Of a stretch of DNA of 64,000 nucleotides, positions 1-8,858 are shown piece after piece (the stretch's first letter is position 1; the number at the start of each line of letters is the position of its first letter). Below the pieces are notes generated by a model. It was not told the origin of the DNA. It worked only from the letters and a program-made list of their open reading frames with translations, and did not search any database. The translations under genes were made by a program, and so were the position numbers. Source of the DNA: Agromyces aureus. Its GTDB lineage: Bacteria > Actinomycetota > Actinomycetes > Actinomycetales > Microbacteriaceae. Location: contig NZ_CP013979.1 of assembly GCF_001660485.1 (NCBI RefSeq), positions 2,356,001-2,420,000 on the forward strand, in the 5' to 3' direction.

Positions 1-54
1 CCGCGGGCCGGCGTCGTCGGGGCGCTGGAAGCCGGGCGGGCCGAGTCCGACGGG

Positions 55-489
55 TCAGGCCCGCACGAGCACCGTGCCGGCGACCTTGTCGTGGAATCCG
101 CGCTGGTCGGAGTCCCAGACGAGCGCGGGCACGACGATCGCGAGCAGCACGGTGCGCACGATCGGGCGCCAGAGACCCACCCATCCGCCCGAGATCGGCA
201 GAATCCGCAGGCCCATGAGCCGGTGACCGACACTGCCGCCGATGGTCGGGATGAACACGATCTGCATGAGCACGAAGATGCCGAGCGTGACCCAGGAATG
301 CAGCAGAGAACTGTAGGGAGCGAAGAGCAGCGCGATCAGGATCGCGACGCCCCAGTCGATCGCGATCGCCGCGATGCGCCGCCCGATGCGGCCGACGGAG
401 TTCGGGCCATCGTCGGGCAGCCCGAGGCGCTCGCCGGGCCACTTGCTCGGCTCGAGTTGACCGAAGGTGGTGGGGGTCGCGTCAGGCAT
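55..489 (-). CDS. RDD family membrane protein
   Basis: A 144-residue protein with an RDD-type core: '[18 protein letters not shown]' opens the first membrane helix with the R..A..iD pattern, a second hydrophobic stretch follows around residues 65-85, and a third around 108-122. RDD proteins are small polytopic membrane proteins of mostly unknown role, some linked to ion transport. It is divergent from glnA. The start ATG lies 6 nt after a TAGAAT -10-like hexamer, so the mRNA is probably leaderless. A GlnR-type box sits just upstream of this promoter. The family call is firm; the function is unknown. Confidence 0.85.
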   Translation of the reverse strand: MPDATPTTFGQLEPSKWPGERLGLPDDGPNSVGRIGRRIAAIAIDWGVAILIALLFAPYSSLLHSWVTLGIFVLMQIVFIPTIGGSVGHRLMGLRILPISGGWVGLWRPIVRTVLLAIVVPALVWDSDQRGFHDKVAGTVLVRA

Positions 490-495
490 CCGTCG

Positions 496-501
496 ATTCT
501 A
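496..501 (-). promoter_or_regulatory. -10 element of the RDD gene, leaderless type
   Basis: On the minus strand TAGAAT is followed by exactly 6 nt and then the ATG of the RDD gene. This matches the TANNNT-N6-start pattern of actinobacterial leaderless genes. The -35 region would fall inside the GlnR box at 518-555. Confidence 0.55.
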
Positions 502-517
502 CCGAGATGGCCGCCGT

Positions 518-555
518 GTAACACGTCTGAAACAATGGCGTCACGGTCGGGTAAC
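518..555. promoter_or_regulatory. GlnR box (nitrogen regulator binding site)
   Basis: The sequence reads GTAAC-N6-GAAAC-N6-GTCAC-N6-GTAAC with exact 6-nt spacers. This matches the actinobacterial GlnR consensus GTNAC-N6-GAAAC repeated twice; only the last half-site departs, having GTAAC for GAAAC. It lies in the divergent RDD/glnA region, 82 nt upstream of the glnA start. I infer that GlnR controls glnA here, as known in Streptomyces and Mycobacterium. Confidence 0.8.
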
Positions 556-637
556 CACCACTCGGTACGGTCGACTACGGCTGTGCACGTCCGTCCGGCC
601 TCGCCGGTTCAACTCGCCCCCTTGGAGATTCCACCCC

Positions 638-2062
638 ATGTTCAGTGATTCCTCTGAAGTGCTCAAGTTCATCAAGGAGACGGATGTCAAGTTCCTCGAC
701 ATCCGCTTCACCGACCTCCCGGGTGTGCAGCAGCACTTCAACATCCCGGCGTCGACTGTCGACGAGGAGTTCTTCACGGTCGGCCAGCTCTTCGACGGCT
801 CCTCGATTCGCGGCTTCGCGAACATCCACGAGTCCGACATGCAGCTCATCCCCGATGTGACGACTGCGTACGTCGACCAGTTCCGCACCGCGCGCACGCT
901 GGTGATGATCTTCGACATCTACAACCCGCGCAACGGCGAGATCTACTCGAAGGACCCGCGTCAGGTCGCCAAGAAGGCCGAGAAGTACCTCGCCTCGACC
1001 GGCATCGCCGACACCGCGTTCTTCGCCCCCGAGGCCGAGTTCTACATCTTCGACGACGTGCGCTACGAGGTCAACCAGCACTCGAGCTTCTACTCGGTCG
1101 ACTCCGACGAGGGCGCCTGGAACTCGGGTCGCACCGAAGAGGGCGGCAACCTCGCCAACAAGACCCCGTACAAGGGCGGCTACTTCCCGGTCAGCCCCGT
1201 CGACAAGACGGCCGACCTGCGCGACGACATCACGCTGAACCTGATCGAGGCCGGCTTCATCCTCGAGCGCTCGCACCACGAGGTGGGCACCGGCGGCCAG
1301 CAGGAGATCAACTACCGCTTCGACACCATGGTGCACGCGGCCGACGACATCCTGAAGTTCAAGTACATCGTCAAGAACACGTCCGAGCAGTGGGGCAAGT
1401 CCGCCACGTTCATGCCGAAGCCGCTCTTCGGCGACAACGGTTCGGGCATGCACACGCACCAGTCGCTCTGGAGCGAGGGCAAGCCCCTGTTCTACGACGA
1501 GGCCGGCTACGGCGGTCTCTCCGACCTCGCCCGCTGGTACATCGGCGGCCTCCTCAAGCACGCTCCGGCCGTGCTCGCCTTCACGAACCCGACGGTGAAC
1601 TCGTACCACCGCCTGGTTCCGGGTTTCGAGGCTCCCGTCAACCTGGTCTACTCGGCGGGCAACCGCTCAGCGGCCATCCGCATCCCGATCACGGGCACGA
1701 ACCCCAAGGCCAAGCGCATCGAGTTCCGCGCTCCGGATGCCTCGGGCAACCCGTACCTCGCGTTCGCCGCGCAGCTCATGGCCGGCCTCGACGGCATCAA
1801 GAACCGCATCGAGCCGCACGAGCCCGTCGACAAGGACCTCTACGAGCTCCCGCCCGAGGAGGCCAAGACGATCCCGCAGGTTCCGGGTTCGCTCGACGCC
1901 GTGCTCGACGCGCTCGAGGCCGACCACGACTTCCTCCTCGAGGGCGGCGTGTTCACGAAGGAGCTCATCGAGACCTGGATCGACTACAAGCGCGAGAAGG
2001 AGCTGAAGCCGCTGGCTCAGCGTCCGCACCCGTTCGAGTTCGAGCTCTACTACGGCGTCTGA
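638..2062 (+). CDS. glnA: Type I glutamine synthetase, adenylylatable
   Basis: ATP-dependent ligation of ammonia to glutamate, in the cytoplasm. The 474-residue length and the [19 protein letters not shown] and NRSAAIRIP motifs are those of GSI-beta enzymes. Tyr402 in DLYELPPEE is the expected adenylylation site, and glnE, the enzyme that modifies it, is the next gene downstream in opposite orientation. The ATG at 638 was chosen because GGAG sits about 10 nt upstream and MFSDSSEVL is the usual N terminus; a longer in-frame extension back to 467 would run through the GlnR box. TACGGC at 576-581 is a plausible -10. A 17-bp terminator hairpin follows the stop. Confidence 0.97.
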   Translation: MFSDSSEVLKFIKETDVKFLDIRFTDLPGVQQHFNIPASTVDEEFFTVGQLFDGSSIRGFANIHESDMQLIPDVTTAYVDQFRTARTLVMIFDIYNPRNGEIYSKDPRQVAKKAEKYLASTGIADTAFFAPEAEFYIFDDVRYEVNQHSSFYSVDSDEGAWNSGRTEEGGNLANKTPYKGGYFPVSPVDKTADLRDDITLNLIEAGFILERSHHEVGTGGQQEINYRFDTMVHAADDILKFKYIVKNTSEQWGKSATFMPKPLFGDNGSGMHTHQSLWSEGKPLFYDEAGYGGLSDLARWYIGGLLKHAPAVLAFTNPTVNSYHRLVPGFEAPVNLVYSAGNRSAAIRIPITGTNPKAKRIEFRAPDASGNPYLAFAAQLMAGLDGIKNRIEPHEPVDKDLYELPPEEAKTIPQVPGSLDAVLDALEADHDFLLEGGVFTKELIETWIDYKREKELKPLAQRPHPFEFELYYGV

Positions 2063-2089
2063 TCTCCGCACCCCCCGCGGATCCCCACA

Positions 2090-2127
2090 GGAACGGCCCG
2101 CATCGCTTCGGCGATGCGGGCCGTTCC
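2090..2127. terminator. Terminator hairpin after glnA
   Basis: A perfect 17-bp stem (2090-2106 with 2111-2127) closes a TTCG tetraloop. It has no long U tract, which is normal for high-GC actinobacteria. It lies between the convergent glnA and glnE, so it can serve both. Confidence 0.85.
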
Positions 2128-2239
2128 GCCGTTTCTGGGCGGGCGGAAGCGGATGCCCGAACGGACGCCGTCGGCAGAGTCGGACGGATGCCGCGGAGCG
2201 CGGGCTGCTGCGCCAGACGATGCCTGCGAGGCGGGCGGG

Positions 2240-5200
2240 TCAGCTCGTCGTCGGCTCGCGCCGCGGCTCGAGGCCGTAGAAGCCGCGCTCGAAGACCGCT
2301 CGTGCCCGCCGGGTAAGGGCGAGGTAGTCGCTCTCGAGCTGCGAGGCCGACCCGGGCGGATACCCCATGATCCGCGAGACGCCCTCGAGCTGCGAGCGCT
2401 CGACGGGCAGCACGTCGCTCGTGCGCTCGAGCCACAGGGTGAGCGCCGAACGGGCGCGCGAGGCGAAGACCCAGGCGCTCCGGAGGATCTCGGCGTCGGA
2501 GGAGGACACGAGGTCGTGCTCGACCGCGGCGTCGAGCGCGGCGATCGTCGACGTGGTGCGGAGCGCCGGCACGGCCGCCGCATGTTCGAGTTGCACGAGC
2601 TGCACGAACCACTCGACGTCGCTGAGGGATCCACGGCCGAGCTTCAGGTGCCGGGTGGGATCGGCACCCTGCGGGAGCCGTTCGTTCTCGACCCGCGCCT
2701 TGATGCGCTTGACCTCGCGGACGTCGCGCTCGGAGATCGTCTCGGGGTAGCGCACGGTGTCGGCCAGCTCGGTGAAGTCCGCGAGCAGCCCAGCGTCGCC
2801 GGCGATGCCGCGCGCGCGGAGCAGTGCCTGCGCCTCCCACGTGAGCGACCAGCGCGCGTAGTACGCGCGATACGCGTCGAGCGACCGGGCGACGACGCCG
2901 TTGCGCCCCTCCGGGCGGAGGTCGGCGTCGAGTTCGAACGGCAGACGGGCGTCCTCGCTGAGTCGAACGAGTTCGGCGACGATGCGCAGCGCCTGCGTAT
3001 GTGCGGCGTCGGGTTCGGCATCCGTCGCCCGATAGACGTAGATGATGTCGGCGTCGCTGCTGATGCCGAGCTCTCGACCGCCGAATCGCCCCATGGCGAT
3101 CACGGCGAACTCGATGCCGTCGGGACGCTCGCCGCGGATCGCGCCGACGAGCGAGGCGATGTGGTTCTCGGTGACGTCGCTCAACGCCCAGCCGAGCTCC
3201 TGCACCGTGCAGACGTCGAGGATCGCGGCCAACGCGAGCCGCAGCACCTCGCGACGACGGATCGCCCGGAGGATCTTCGCCGACACCGCCGGGTCGGCAT
3301 GACGTTGCAGCACCGCCCGTGACTCCTCGCGGAGCGCATCGAGCGACCGCGGGCGGAGCTCGTCGAGGTCTTCGAGCCAGGCGACCGCCTCTGGGCTGCG
3401 TTCGAGCATCTTCGCCGCATAGCGCGAGCCCGAGAGCACCCTCGTGAGGTTGAGGGCGGCATCCGAGGAGTCGCGCAACAGGCCGAGGTACCAGTGCGTC
3501 GTGCCGAGCGTGTCGCTCAGTCGCCGGAACGAGAGCAGTCCGAAGTCGGGGTCGGTGCCGTCGGCGAACCACGAGATGAGCACGGGCATGAGATTGCGCT
3601 GGATCTGCGCGCGCCGGGAGACGCCGGACGTGAGCGCGCCGATGTGCGCGAGCGCCCCTCGCGGGTCGCGGAAGCCGATCGCCGCGAGGCGCGCCTCGGC
3701 GCGCTCGCTCGTGAGCTCGAGCCCCGAGGCGGGGAGCGCTGCCACCGCCGAGAGCAGCGGACGGTAGAACAGCCGTTCATGCAGCCCGCGCACGCGCTGG
3801 CGGGTCGCCTGCCAGACCTCGCCGAGGCGGTCGGCGTCGGGTGCAAGGCCCGAGGCGCGTGCGAGTCGGCGCAGACCCGCGTCGTCGCGCGGCATGAGAT
3901 GCGTGCGCCGGAGTCGCTCGAGCTGCAGGCGGTGCTCGAGCACGCGGAGCAGCCGGTAGTCGCGCGAGAACTCGGCGGCCTCCTCGCGTCCGACGTAGCC
4001 GTTGTCGGCGAGGGCCTCGAGAGCGGGCAGCGTGCCGCCCTGGTGGATCGCGGCATCCGACGCCCCGTGCACCAACTGCAGGAGCTGCACCGTGAACTCG
4101 ATGTCACGGAGGCCCCCGGGGCCGAGCTTCAACTGCACACCGACCTCGTCGACCGGGATGTGCTCGGTGACGCGCTCGCGCATGCGCTGCACGGATTCGA
4201 CGAACCCCTCGCGACTCGAGCTCGTCCACACCTTGGGCGCGACGCCCGCCGCATACCGAGCGCCGAGCTCTGCGTCGCCGGCGAGCGGGCGCGCCTTCAG
4301 CAGCGCCTGGAACTCCCAGCTCTTGGCCCAGCGGTCGTAGTACTGGAGGTGCGACTCGAGCGTGCGCACGAGCGCGCCGTCCTTGCCCTCGGGTCGCAGG
4401 TTCGGGTCGACCTCCCAGAGCGGAGGCTCGACGCCCGGCTCGGCGATGGCGCGCATCGTGAGCATCGCGAGCCGGGTCGTGATGTCGAGAGCACGCGCGT
4501 TCGAGACGACCGCTTCGTCGCCCGATTCGCCCACGAAGATCACGTCGACGTCGCTGACGTAGTTGAGTTCGCGGGCGCCGGCCTTGCCCATGCCGATGAT
4601 CGCGAGCCTGGAGGCCGCGACCTCGGCTGCGGGGTACAGCCCGGGTGCGGCAGGGGCGCCTTCGGCGCGCGAGCTGAACCTGCGGGCGACGTCGAGGGCG
4701 GCGTCGAGCGTCGCACCGGCGAGGTCGGCGAGGCCGGCCGCGACCGTCTCGACGGCCTCCACCGCATCGACTCGAGTCAGGTCGAACACCGCGATGCGCG
4801 CGAGCAGGCTGCGATAGCGCACCCGCAACGCCGCGGCGACGCGCTCGAAGTCGGCAGCGAGGTCGGCCGACGCGCGCTCGACGCTCGCCAGCAGCAGCAC
4901 GCGGGCCTCGTCGGTCGAGAACGGCGGACCGGGCACCTCCTGCAGCAGTGCGAGTTCCGACGGATGCCGCAGCAGGAAGTCCGCGAATCCGCGCGACGCG
5001 CCGATCAGCCGGGCGAAGCGCTCGGCCGAGGCCGCGGGCGCGAGCACCGCGGCGACCTCGTCGGGCGCGCGTGCAAGGAGCCGCTCGGTGGCGATCAGCA
5101 CCTCGTCGGGGTCTGCGGCGGTGCCGAACGCGACGAGCAGGTGCTCCTCGTCGAGTCCGGTCAGCGTCGCGAGCGACCCGAGCCGTGCCGCGGAGGCGGA

Positions 5201-5257
5201 CAGGTCGTCGAAACCGGCACGCGCCAGTCGACCGAGCGTTGGCGCCTGGCGAGACAT
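2240..5257 (-). CDS. glnE: Bifunctional glutamine synthetase adenylyltransferase/adenylyl-removing enzyme
   Basis: Attaches AMP to, and removes it from, the conserved Tyr of GlnA, setting glutamine synthetase activity by nitrogen status. The 1005-residue protein carries the two nucleotidyltransferase halves of the family. The first GxGxxxxxEL..SDxD motif is near residue 220 (IIGMGKAGARELNYVSDVDV) and the second near 720 (IAMGRFGGRELGISSDADI). Each is followed by a helical GlnD/GlnE-linked domain with RDIEF or SDVEW. The start is 10 nt after the glnA2 stop, so the pair is an operon. The arrangement is standard for actinobacteria. Confidence 0.96.
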   Translation of the reverse strand: MSRQAPTLGRLARAGFDDLSASAARLGSLATLTGLDEEHLLVAFGTAADPDEVLIATERLLARAPDEVAAVLAPAASAERFARLIGASRGFADFLLRHPSELALLQEVPGPPFSTDEARVLLLASVERASADLAADFERVAAALRVRYRSLLARIAVFDLTRVDAVEAVETVAAGLADLAGATLDAALDVARRFSSRAEGAPAAPGLYPAAEVAASRLAIIGMGKAGARELNYVSDVDVIFVGESGDEAVVSNARALDITTRLAMLTMRAIAEPGVEPPLWEVDPNLRPEGKDGALVRTLESHLQYYDRWAKSWEFQALLKARPLAGDAELGARYAAGVAPKVWTSSSREGFVESVQRMRERVTEHIPVDEVGVQLKLGPGGLRDIEFTVQLLQLVHGASDAAIHQGGTLPALEALADNGYVGREEAAEFSRDYRLLRVLEHRLQLERLRRTHLMPRDDAGLRRLARASGLAPDADRLGEVWQATRQRVRGLHERLFYRPLLSAVAALPASGLELTSERAEARLAAIGFRDPRGALAHIGALTSGVSRRAQIQRNLMPVLISWFADGTDPDFGLLSFRRLSDTLGTTHWYLGLLRDSSDAALNLTRVLSGSRYAAKMLERSPEAVAWLEDLDELRPRSLDALREESRAVLQRHADPAVSAKILRAIRRREVLRLALAAILDVCTVQELGWALSDVTENHIASLVGAIRGERPDGIEFAVIAMGRFGGRELGISSDADIIYVYRATDAEPDAAHTQALRIVAELVRLSEDARLPFELDADLRPEGRNGVVARSLDAYRAYYARWSLTWEAQALLRARGIAGDAGLLADFTELADTVRYPETISERDVREVKRIKARVENERLPQGADPTRHLKLGRGSLSDVEWFVQLVQLEHAAAVPALRTTSTIAALDAAVEHDLVSSSDAEILRSAWVFASRARSALTLWLERTSDVLPVERSQLEGVSRIMGYPPGSASQLESDYLALTRRARAVFERGFYGLEPRREPTTS

Positions 5258-5267
5258 CCTGGGCGCG

Positions 5268-6605
5268 TCAGAGGATCTCGAGGTTGCGCCGCAGCTCGAA
5301 CGGCGTCACCTGCGAGCGGTAGTCGCGCCACTCGGAACGCTTGTTCGCGAGCACGTAGTTGAAGACCTGCTCGCCCAGCGTCTCGGCGACGAGTTCGGAC
5401 TCCTCCATGTACTCGATCGCGTGGTCGAGGCTCGCGGGCAGCGGGTTGTAGCCGAGTGCACGGCGCTCGCTGTCGGTGAGGGCCCACACGTCGTCTTCGG
5501 CCTCGGCCGGCAGCTCGTACTCCTCTTCGATGCCCTTCATGCCGGCTGCGAGCAGCAGCGAGAAGGCGAGGTACGGGTTGGCGGCGGAGTCGATCGCACG
5601 GTACTCGACGCGCGCACTCTGGCCCTTGTTGGGCTTGTAGAGCGGCACGCGCACGAGCGCGGAACGGTTGTTGTGGCCCCAGCAGATGAAGCTGGGGGCC
5701 TCGTCGCCGCCCCAGAGCCGCTTGTACGAGTTCACGAACTGGTTCGTGACCGCGGAGATCTCGTTGGCGTGCTTCAGCAGGCCGGCGATGAAGTGGCGGC
5801 CGATCTTCGAGAGCTGGTACTGCGAGCCCGCCTCGTAGAACGCGTTCGAGTCGCCCTCGAACAGCGAGAGGTGGGTGTGCATGCCGCTGCCCGGGAACTG
5901 CGAGAAGGGCTTGGGCATGAACGTCGCGTAGACGCCCTGCTCGATCGCGACCTCCTTGATGACCGTGCGGAAGGTCATGATGTTGTCGGCCGTCGTGAGC
6001 GCGTCGGCGTAGCGGAGATCGATCTCGTTCTGGCCGGGACCCGCCTCGTGATGGCTGAACTCGACCGAGATGCCGAGGTCCTCGAGCATGCGAACCGAAC
6101 GGCGGCGGAAGTCGTGCGCCGTGCCGCCCGGAACGTTGTCGAAGTAGCCGGCCGAGTCGACCGGCTCGGGGCCGGCCTCGCCGAACTTCGACGACTTCAG
6201 CAGGTAGAACTCGATCTCGGGGTGCGTGTAGAACGTGAAGCCGCGATCGGCCGCGCGCGCGAGCGTGCGCTTGAGCACGTTGCGGGGGTCGGAGACCGCC
6301 GGCTCGCCGTCGGGCGTCGTGATGTCGCAGAACATGCGCCCGGTCGGGTCGATGTCACCGCGCCACGGGAGCGTCTGGAACGTGGTGGGGTCGGGATAGG
6401 CGAGCAGGTCGGACTCGTAGGTGCGGCTGAGGCCCTCGATGGCCGAGCCGTCGAAGCCGATGCCCTCGGTGAACGCGCCCTCGACCTCGGCAGGGGCGAT
6501 CGCCACCGACTTGAGGGTGCCGACGACGTCGGTGAACCAGAGCCTGACGAACTTGACCCCCCGCTCTTCGATCGTCCGAAGAACGAAGTCACGCTGCTTG
6601 TCCAT
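5268..6605 (-). CDS. glnA2: Glutamine synthetase GlnA2-type
   Basis: A second type I glutamine synthetase-family protein of 445 residues, with the FDGSAIEGL, GSGMHTHLSLFEG and NRSALVRVP motifs. Its C terminus lacks the LYDLPPEE adenylylation segment seen in GlnA (here AEDDVWALTDSERRALG), as expected for GSI-alpha/GlnA2. In Streptomyces some GlnA2-4 paralogues are gamma-glutamylpolyamine synthetases, so true glutamine synthetase activity is inferred, not shown. MDKQRDF at 6605 was chosen: AGAGG lies 6 nt upstream. An in-frame GTG two codons earlier is possible. It is cotranscribed with glnE. Confidence 0.9.
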   Translation of the reverse strand: MDKQRDFVLRTIEERGVKFVRLWFTDVVGTLKSVAIAPAEVEGAFTEGIGFDGSAIEGLSRTYESDLLAYPDPTTFQTLPWRGDIDPTGRMFCDITTPDGEPAVSDPRNVLKRTLARAADRGFTFYTHPEIEFYLLKSSKFGEAGPEPVDSAGYFDNVPGGTAHDFRRRSVRMLEDLGISVEFSHHEAGPGQNEIDLRYADALTTADNIMTFRTVIKEVAIEQGVYATFMPKPFSQFPGSGMHTHLSLFEGDSNAFYEAGSQYQLSKIGRHFIAGLLKHANEISAVTNQFVNSYKRLWGGDEAPSFICWGHNNRSALVRVPLYKPNKGQSARVEYRAIDSAANPYLAFSLLLAAGMKGIEEEYELPAEAEDDVWALTDSERRALGYNPLPASLDHAIEYMEESELVAETLGEQVFNYVLANKRSEWRDYRSQVTPFELRRNLEIL

Positions 6606-6628
6606 CCACACCCTCTCTCGCTCCTCTC

Positions 6629-6634
6629 AGGGTA
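6629..6634 (-). promoter_or_regulatory. Candidate -10 element of glnA2-glnE
   Basis: TACCCT on the minus strand with CCGACG 16 nt upstream as a loose TTGAC-like -35. It would give a leader of about 20 nt that includes the AGAGG ribosome binding site. Confidence 0.4.
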
Positions 6635-6680
6635 GCGGTAAGCGGGCGCTCGTCGGGGCGTTGGCCGCGGGCGCGTGTGC

Positions 6681-6686
6681 CAGACT
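6681..6686 (+). promoter_or_regulatory. -10 element of panB, leaderless type
   Basis: CAGACT followed by 6 nt and the ATG at 6693. No Shine-Dalgarno sequence precedes that ATG, which supports a leaderless start. Confidence 0.45.
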
Positions 6687-6692
6687 GCCATC

Positions 6693-7616
6693 ATGTCCGA
6701 GCAGCACGCACACCCCGCCACGCCAGACGCCGCGAACAGCGGCGCGACGAACCCGGCCGGGCAGGCCGAACCGGTGACCGAGACCACGCCGTACGGCGGC
6801 GGAGCTGCTCCTGGCGGCCCGAAGCGGGTGCGGACACGGCACTTCCAGAACGCCAAGCGCGACGGCATCAAGATCACGGGGCTGACGAGCTACGACCAGC
6901 TCACCGCGCGCATCTTCGACGAGGCCGGCATCGACTTCCTGCTCGTCGGCGACTCCTCGGGAAACAACGTCTTCGGCTACGAGACGACGCTTCCGGTCAC
7001 GGTCGACGAGCTCATCCCCCTGACCCGCGCGGTCGCGGGCGCCGTCAAGCGCGCCTTCGTGATCGCCGACATGCCGTTCGGCTCGTACGAGGTCGGCCCC
7101 GAGGAGGCGCTGCACACCGCGATCCGCTTCATGAAGGAGACGGGCGCGCACGCGGTCAAGCTCGAAGGCGGGGTGCGCAGCGCCGAGCAGATCCGACGGG
7201 TCGTGCAGGCGGGCATCCCCGTCATGGCGCACATCGGATACACACCGCAGAGCGAGCACGGGCTCGGCGGCCACATCATCCAGGGTCGTGGCGATGCCGT
7301 GCAGCAGCTGCTCGCCGACGCGGAGGCGGTTCAGGATGCCGGTGCGTTCGCCGTCGTGCTCGAGATGGTGCCCTCCGACGCGGCGCGCCAGGTGACCGAA
7401 CGCCTCGACATCCCGACCATCAGCGTCGGAGCCGGACCGCACACCGACGGGCAGTTGCTCGTGTGGACCGATTGGGCTGGCCTCACGGTCGGCCGCGTGC
7501 CGAAGTTCGTGCGCCAGTACGCCGATCTCGCCGGCATCCTCGGCAAGGCCGCCGTCGAGTGGCGCGAAGACGTCGCGGCGGGCGAGTACCCGAGCCCCGA
7601 GCACAGTTACGAGTGA
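6693..7616 (+). CDS. panB: 3-methyl-2-oxobutanoate hydroxymethyltransferase
   Basis: First committed step of pantothenate synthesis: transfers a hydroxymethyl group from methylene-tetrahydrofolate to alpha-ketoisovalerate. The conserved motifs are [33 protein letters not shown] and [14 protein letters not shown], typical of PanB. At 307 residues it is longer than the usual 265-280 because of an N-terminal extension of about 45 residues rich in Ala, Pro and Gly, common in actinobacteria. ATG 6693 was chosen over a GTG at 6675 because the CAGACT-N6-ATG promoter pattern ends here. Divergent from glnA2. Confidence 0.93.
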   Translation: MSEQHAHPATPDAANSGATNPAGQAEPVTETTPYGGGAAPGGPKRVRTRHFQNAKRDGIKITGLTSYDQLTARIFDEAGIDFLLVGDSSGNNVFGYETTLPVTVDELIPLTRAVAGAVKRAFVIADMPFGSYEVGPEEALHTAIRFMKETGAHAVKLEGGVRSAEQIRRVVQAGIPVMAHIGYTPQSEHGLGGHIIQGRGDAVQQLLADAEAVQDAGAFAVVLEMVPSDAARQVTERLDIPTISVGAGPHTDGQLLVWTDWAGLTVGRVPKFVRQYADLAGILGKAAVEWREDVAAGEYPSPEHSYE

Positions 7617-7671
7617 GCTCGGTTCCGCGTGAGCGCGGCCTCCGCGTGACGGCCTCCGGTGAGCCCGACCC

Positions 7672-7703
7672 GAGTGAGTCCGACTCCGAGTGAGTCCGAC
7701 TCC
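7672..7703. repeat. Two tandem 16-bp direct repeats
   Basis: Two identical copies of GAGTGAGTCCGACTCC lie back to back, preceded by a degenerate copy at about 7657-7671. They lie between the panB stop and the convergent SPOR-like gene. Each unit holds GAGT..ACTC, so it could form small hairpins, but no role is evident. Confidence 0.8.
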
Positions 7704-7739
7704 GCCCGAACGGCGGACGCCGGAACCGCTCATCGGCGA

Positions 7740-7925
7740 TCAGTCGTCGGCTGCGTCGTCGGCATCCCACTTGGCGCTGTTCGCGCGGAGCTTCTCGAGC
7801 GCGTGCTCGGCCTCTTCGCGCGTGTCGAACGGGCCGGCCCGATCGACCGACGGCGAGACGAATCCCTGCTCGACGGCGCCCGTCTTGAGGTTGTACCAGA
7901 AACGGTGTTCGATGTCCTCGGCCAT
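7740..7925 (-). CDS. Small SPOR-like protein
   Basis: A 61-residue acidic protein: 'HRFWYNLKTGAVEQG', then 'DRAGPFDTREEAEHALEKLRANSAKWD'. The pattern of a processed aromatic/G-P-F segment followed by a REEAE..L helix resembles a single SPOR-type repeat, as annotated for similar small actinobacterial proteins next to map. It has no signal peptide or membrane segment, so a cytoplasmic location is expected. Divergent from map with only 11 nt between the start codons, and each start codon overlaps the other gene's -10 hexamer. Confidence 0.75.
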   Translation of the reverse strand: MAEDIEHRFWYNLKTGAVEQGFVSPSVDRAGPFDTREEAEHALEKLRANSAKWDADDAADD

Positions 7926-7930
7926 AGGCT
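7925..7930 (+). promoter_or_regulatory. -10 element of map, leaderless type
   Basis: TAGGCT followed by 6 nt and the map ATG. Its first base is the last base of the divergent gene's start codon complement, so this hexamer overlaps that start codon. Confidence 0.55.
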
Positions 7931-7931
7931 G

Positions 7932-7937
7932 ATCCTA
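7932..7937 (-). promoter_or_regulatory. -10 element of the SPOR-like gene, leaderless type
   Basis: TAGGAT on the minus strand followed by 6 nt and the ATG at 7925. It shares its last base pair with the map start codon. Together with 7925-7930 it forms an imperfect 17-bp palindrome. Confidence 0.55.
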
Positions 7938-8800
7938 TGCCGAAGGATGCCGCTGGCCACCTCATTCACGGACGACTCTCGCCCACACGCCCGGTTCCGT
8001 CCTCGATCGCCCGCCCCGAGTACGTCGGTCGCGCGGCGCCCGCGCAGAACACCGGCGGCGACCGGTACTCCCCCGACGAGGTCGAGAAGATCCGCGCGGC
8101 CGGGCGCATCGCCGCGCAGGCGATCGAGGCGGCCGCGGCCGCCATCCGCCCGGGGGTCACGACCGACGAACTCGACCGCATCGCGCACGAGTACGTGGTC
8201 TCCCACGGCGCGTATCCGTCGACGCTCGGGTACCGCGGGTACCCGAAGTCCTCGTGCACCTCGGTCAACGAGGTGATCTGCCACGGCATCCCCGACGACA
8301 CCGTGCTCGTCGACGGCGACCTCGTGAACCTCGACGTCACGGCGTACCTCGACGGGTATCACGGCGACCTCAACCACACGTTCCTCGTGGGCGACGCGAG
8401 CGACGAGGCGTCGCAGCTCGTCGAGCGCACGCGCGAGGCGCTCGCCCGCGGCATCCGCGCGGTGGCCCCCGGTCGGCAGGTGAACGTGATCGGCCGCGCC
8501 ATCGAGGCGTACGCGAAGCGGTTCGGCTACGGCGTCGTCCGCGACTACACCGGGCACGGAGTGGGGCGGGCGTTCCACACGGGGCTCATCATCCCGCACT
8601 ACGACGCGCCCCAGTACGACACCGTGATCGAGCCCGGCATGGTCTTCACCATCGAGCCGATGCTCACCCTCGGCTCGATCGAGTGGGATGTCTGGGCCGA
8701 CGACTGGACCGTCGTGACCCGCGATCGTTCGCTCACCGCGCAGTTCGAGCACACGCTCGTCGTGACCGAACGCGGCGCGGAGGTGCTCACGCTCCCCTGA
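7937..8800 (+). CDS. map: Type I methionine aminopeptidase
   Basis: Removes the initiator Met from nascent proteins. The metal ligands of the pita-bread fold are visible: Asp pair in '[19 protein letters not shown]', His in '[11 protein letters not shown]', Glu in 'FTIEPML' and Glu in 'QFEHTL'. The first 45 residues form a Pro-rich extension ([19 protein letters not shown]) like that of actinobacterial MetAP1c, which contacts the ribosome region in M. tuberculosis. 287 residues. The ATG is placed by the TAGGCT-N6-ATG pattern; there is no Shine-Dalgarno sequence. Confidence 0.95.
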   Translation: MPKDAAGHLIHGRLSPTRPVPSSIARPEYVGRAAPAQNTGGDRYSPDEVEKIRAAGRIAAQAIEAAAAAIRPGVTTDELDRIAHEYVVSHGAYPSTLGYRGYPKSSCTSVNEVICHGIPDDTVLVDGDLVNLDVTAYLDGYHGDLNHTFLVGDASDEASQLVERTREALARGIRAVAPGRQVNVIGRAIEAYAKRFGYGVVRDYTGHGVGRAFHTGLIIPHYDAPQYDTVIEPGMVFTIEPMLTLGSIEWDVWADDWTVVTRDRSLTAQFEHTLVVTERGAEVLTLP

Positions 8801-8846
8801 CCCGCGGTGCGACCCGCCGGTGACGCTCTGCGCAGGCAAGCCGCGA

Positions 8847-8852
8847 TAGTGT
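8847..8852 (+). promoter_or_regulatory. -10 element of ppgK, leaderless type
   Basis: TAGTGT followed by 6 nt (GGCGGC) and the ATG at 8859, without a Shine-Dalgarno sequence. Confidence 0.55.
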
Positions 8853-8858
8853 GGCGGC

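Noticed and set aside
3494..5362. 622-codon frame on the plus strand opposite glnE
   Set aside because: An antisense shadow of glnE with Arg/Glu/Ala-rich composition; both nucleotidyltransferase motifs lie in the minus-strand frame.
6612..6692. A GlnR box for glnA2
   Set aside because: No GTNAC-N6-GAAAC pattern occurs in the glnA2/panB gap, unlike upstream of glnA.
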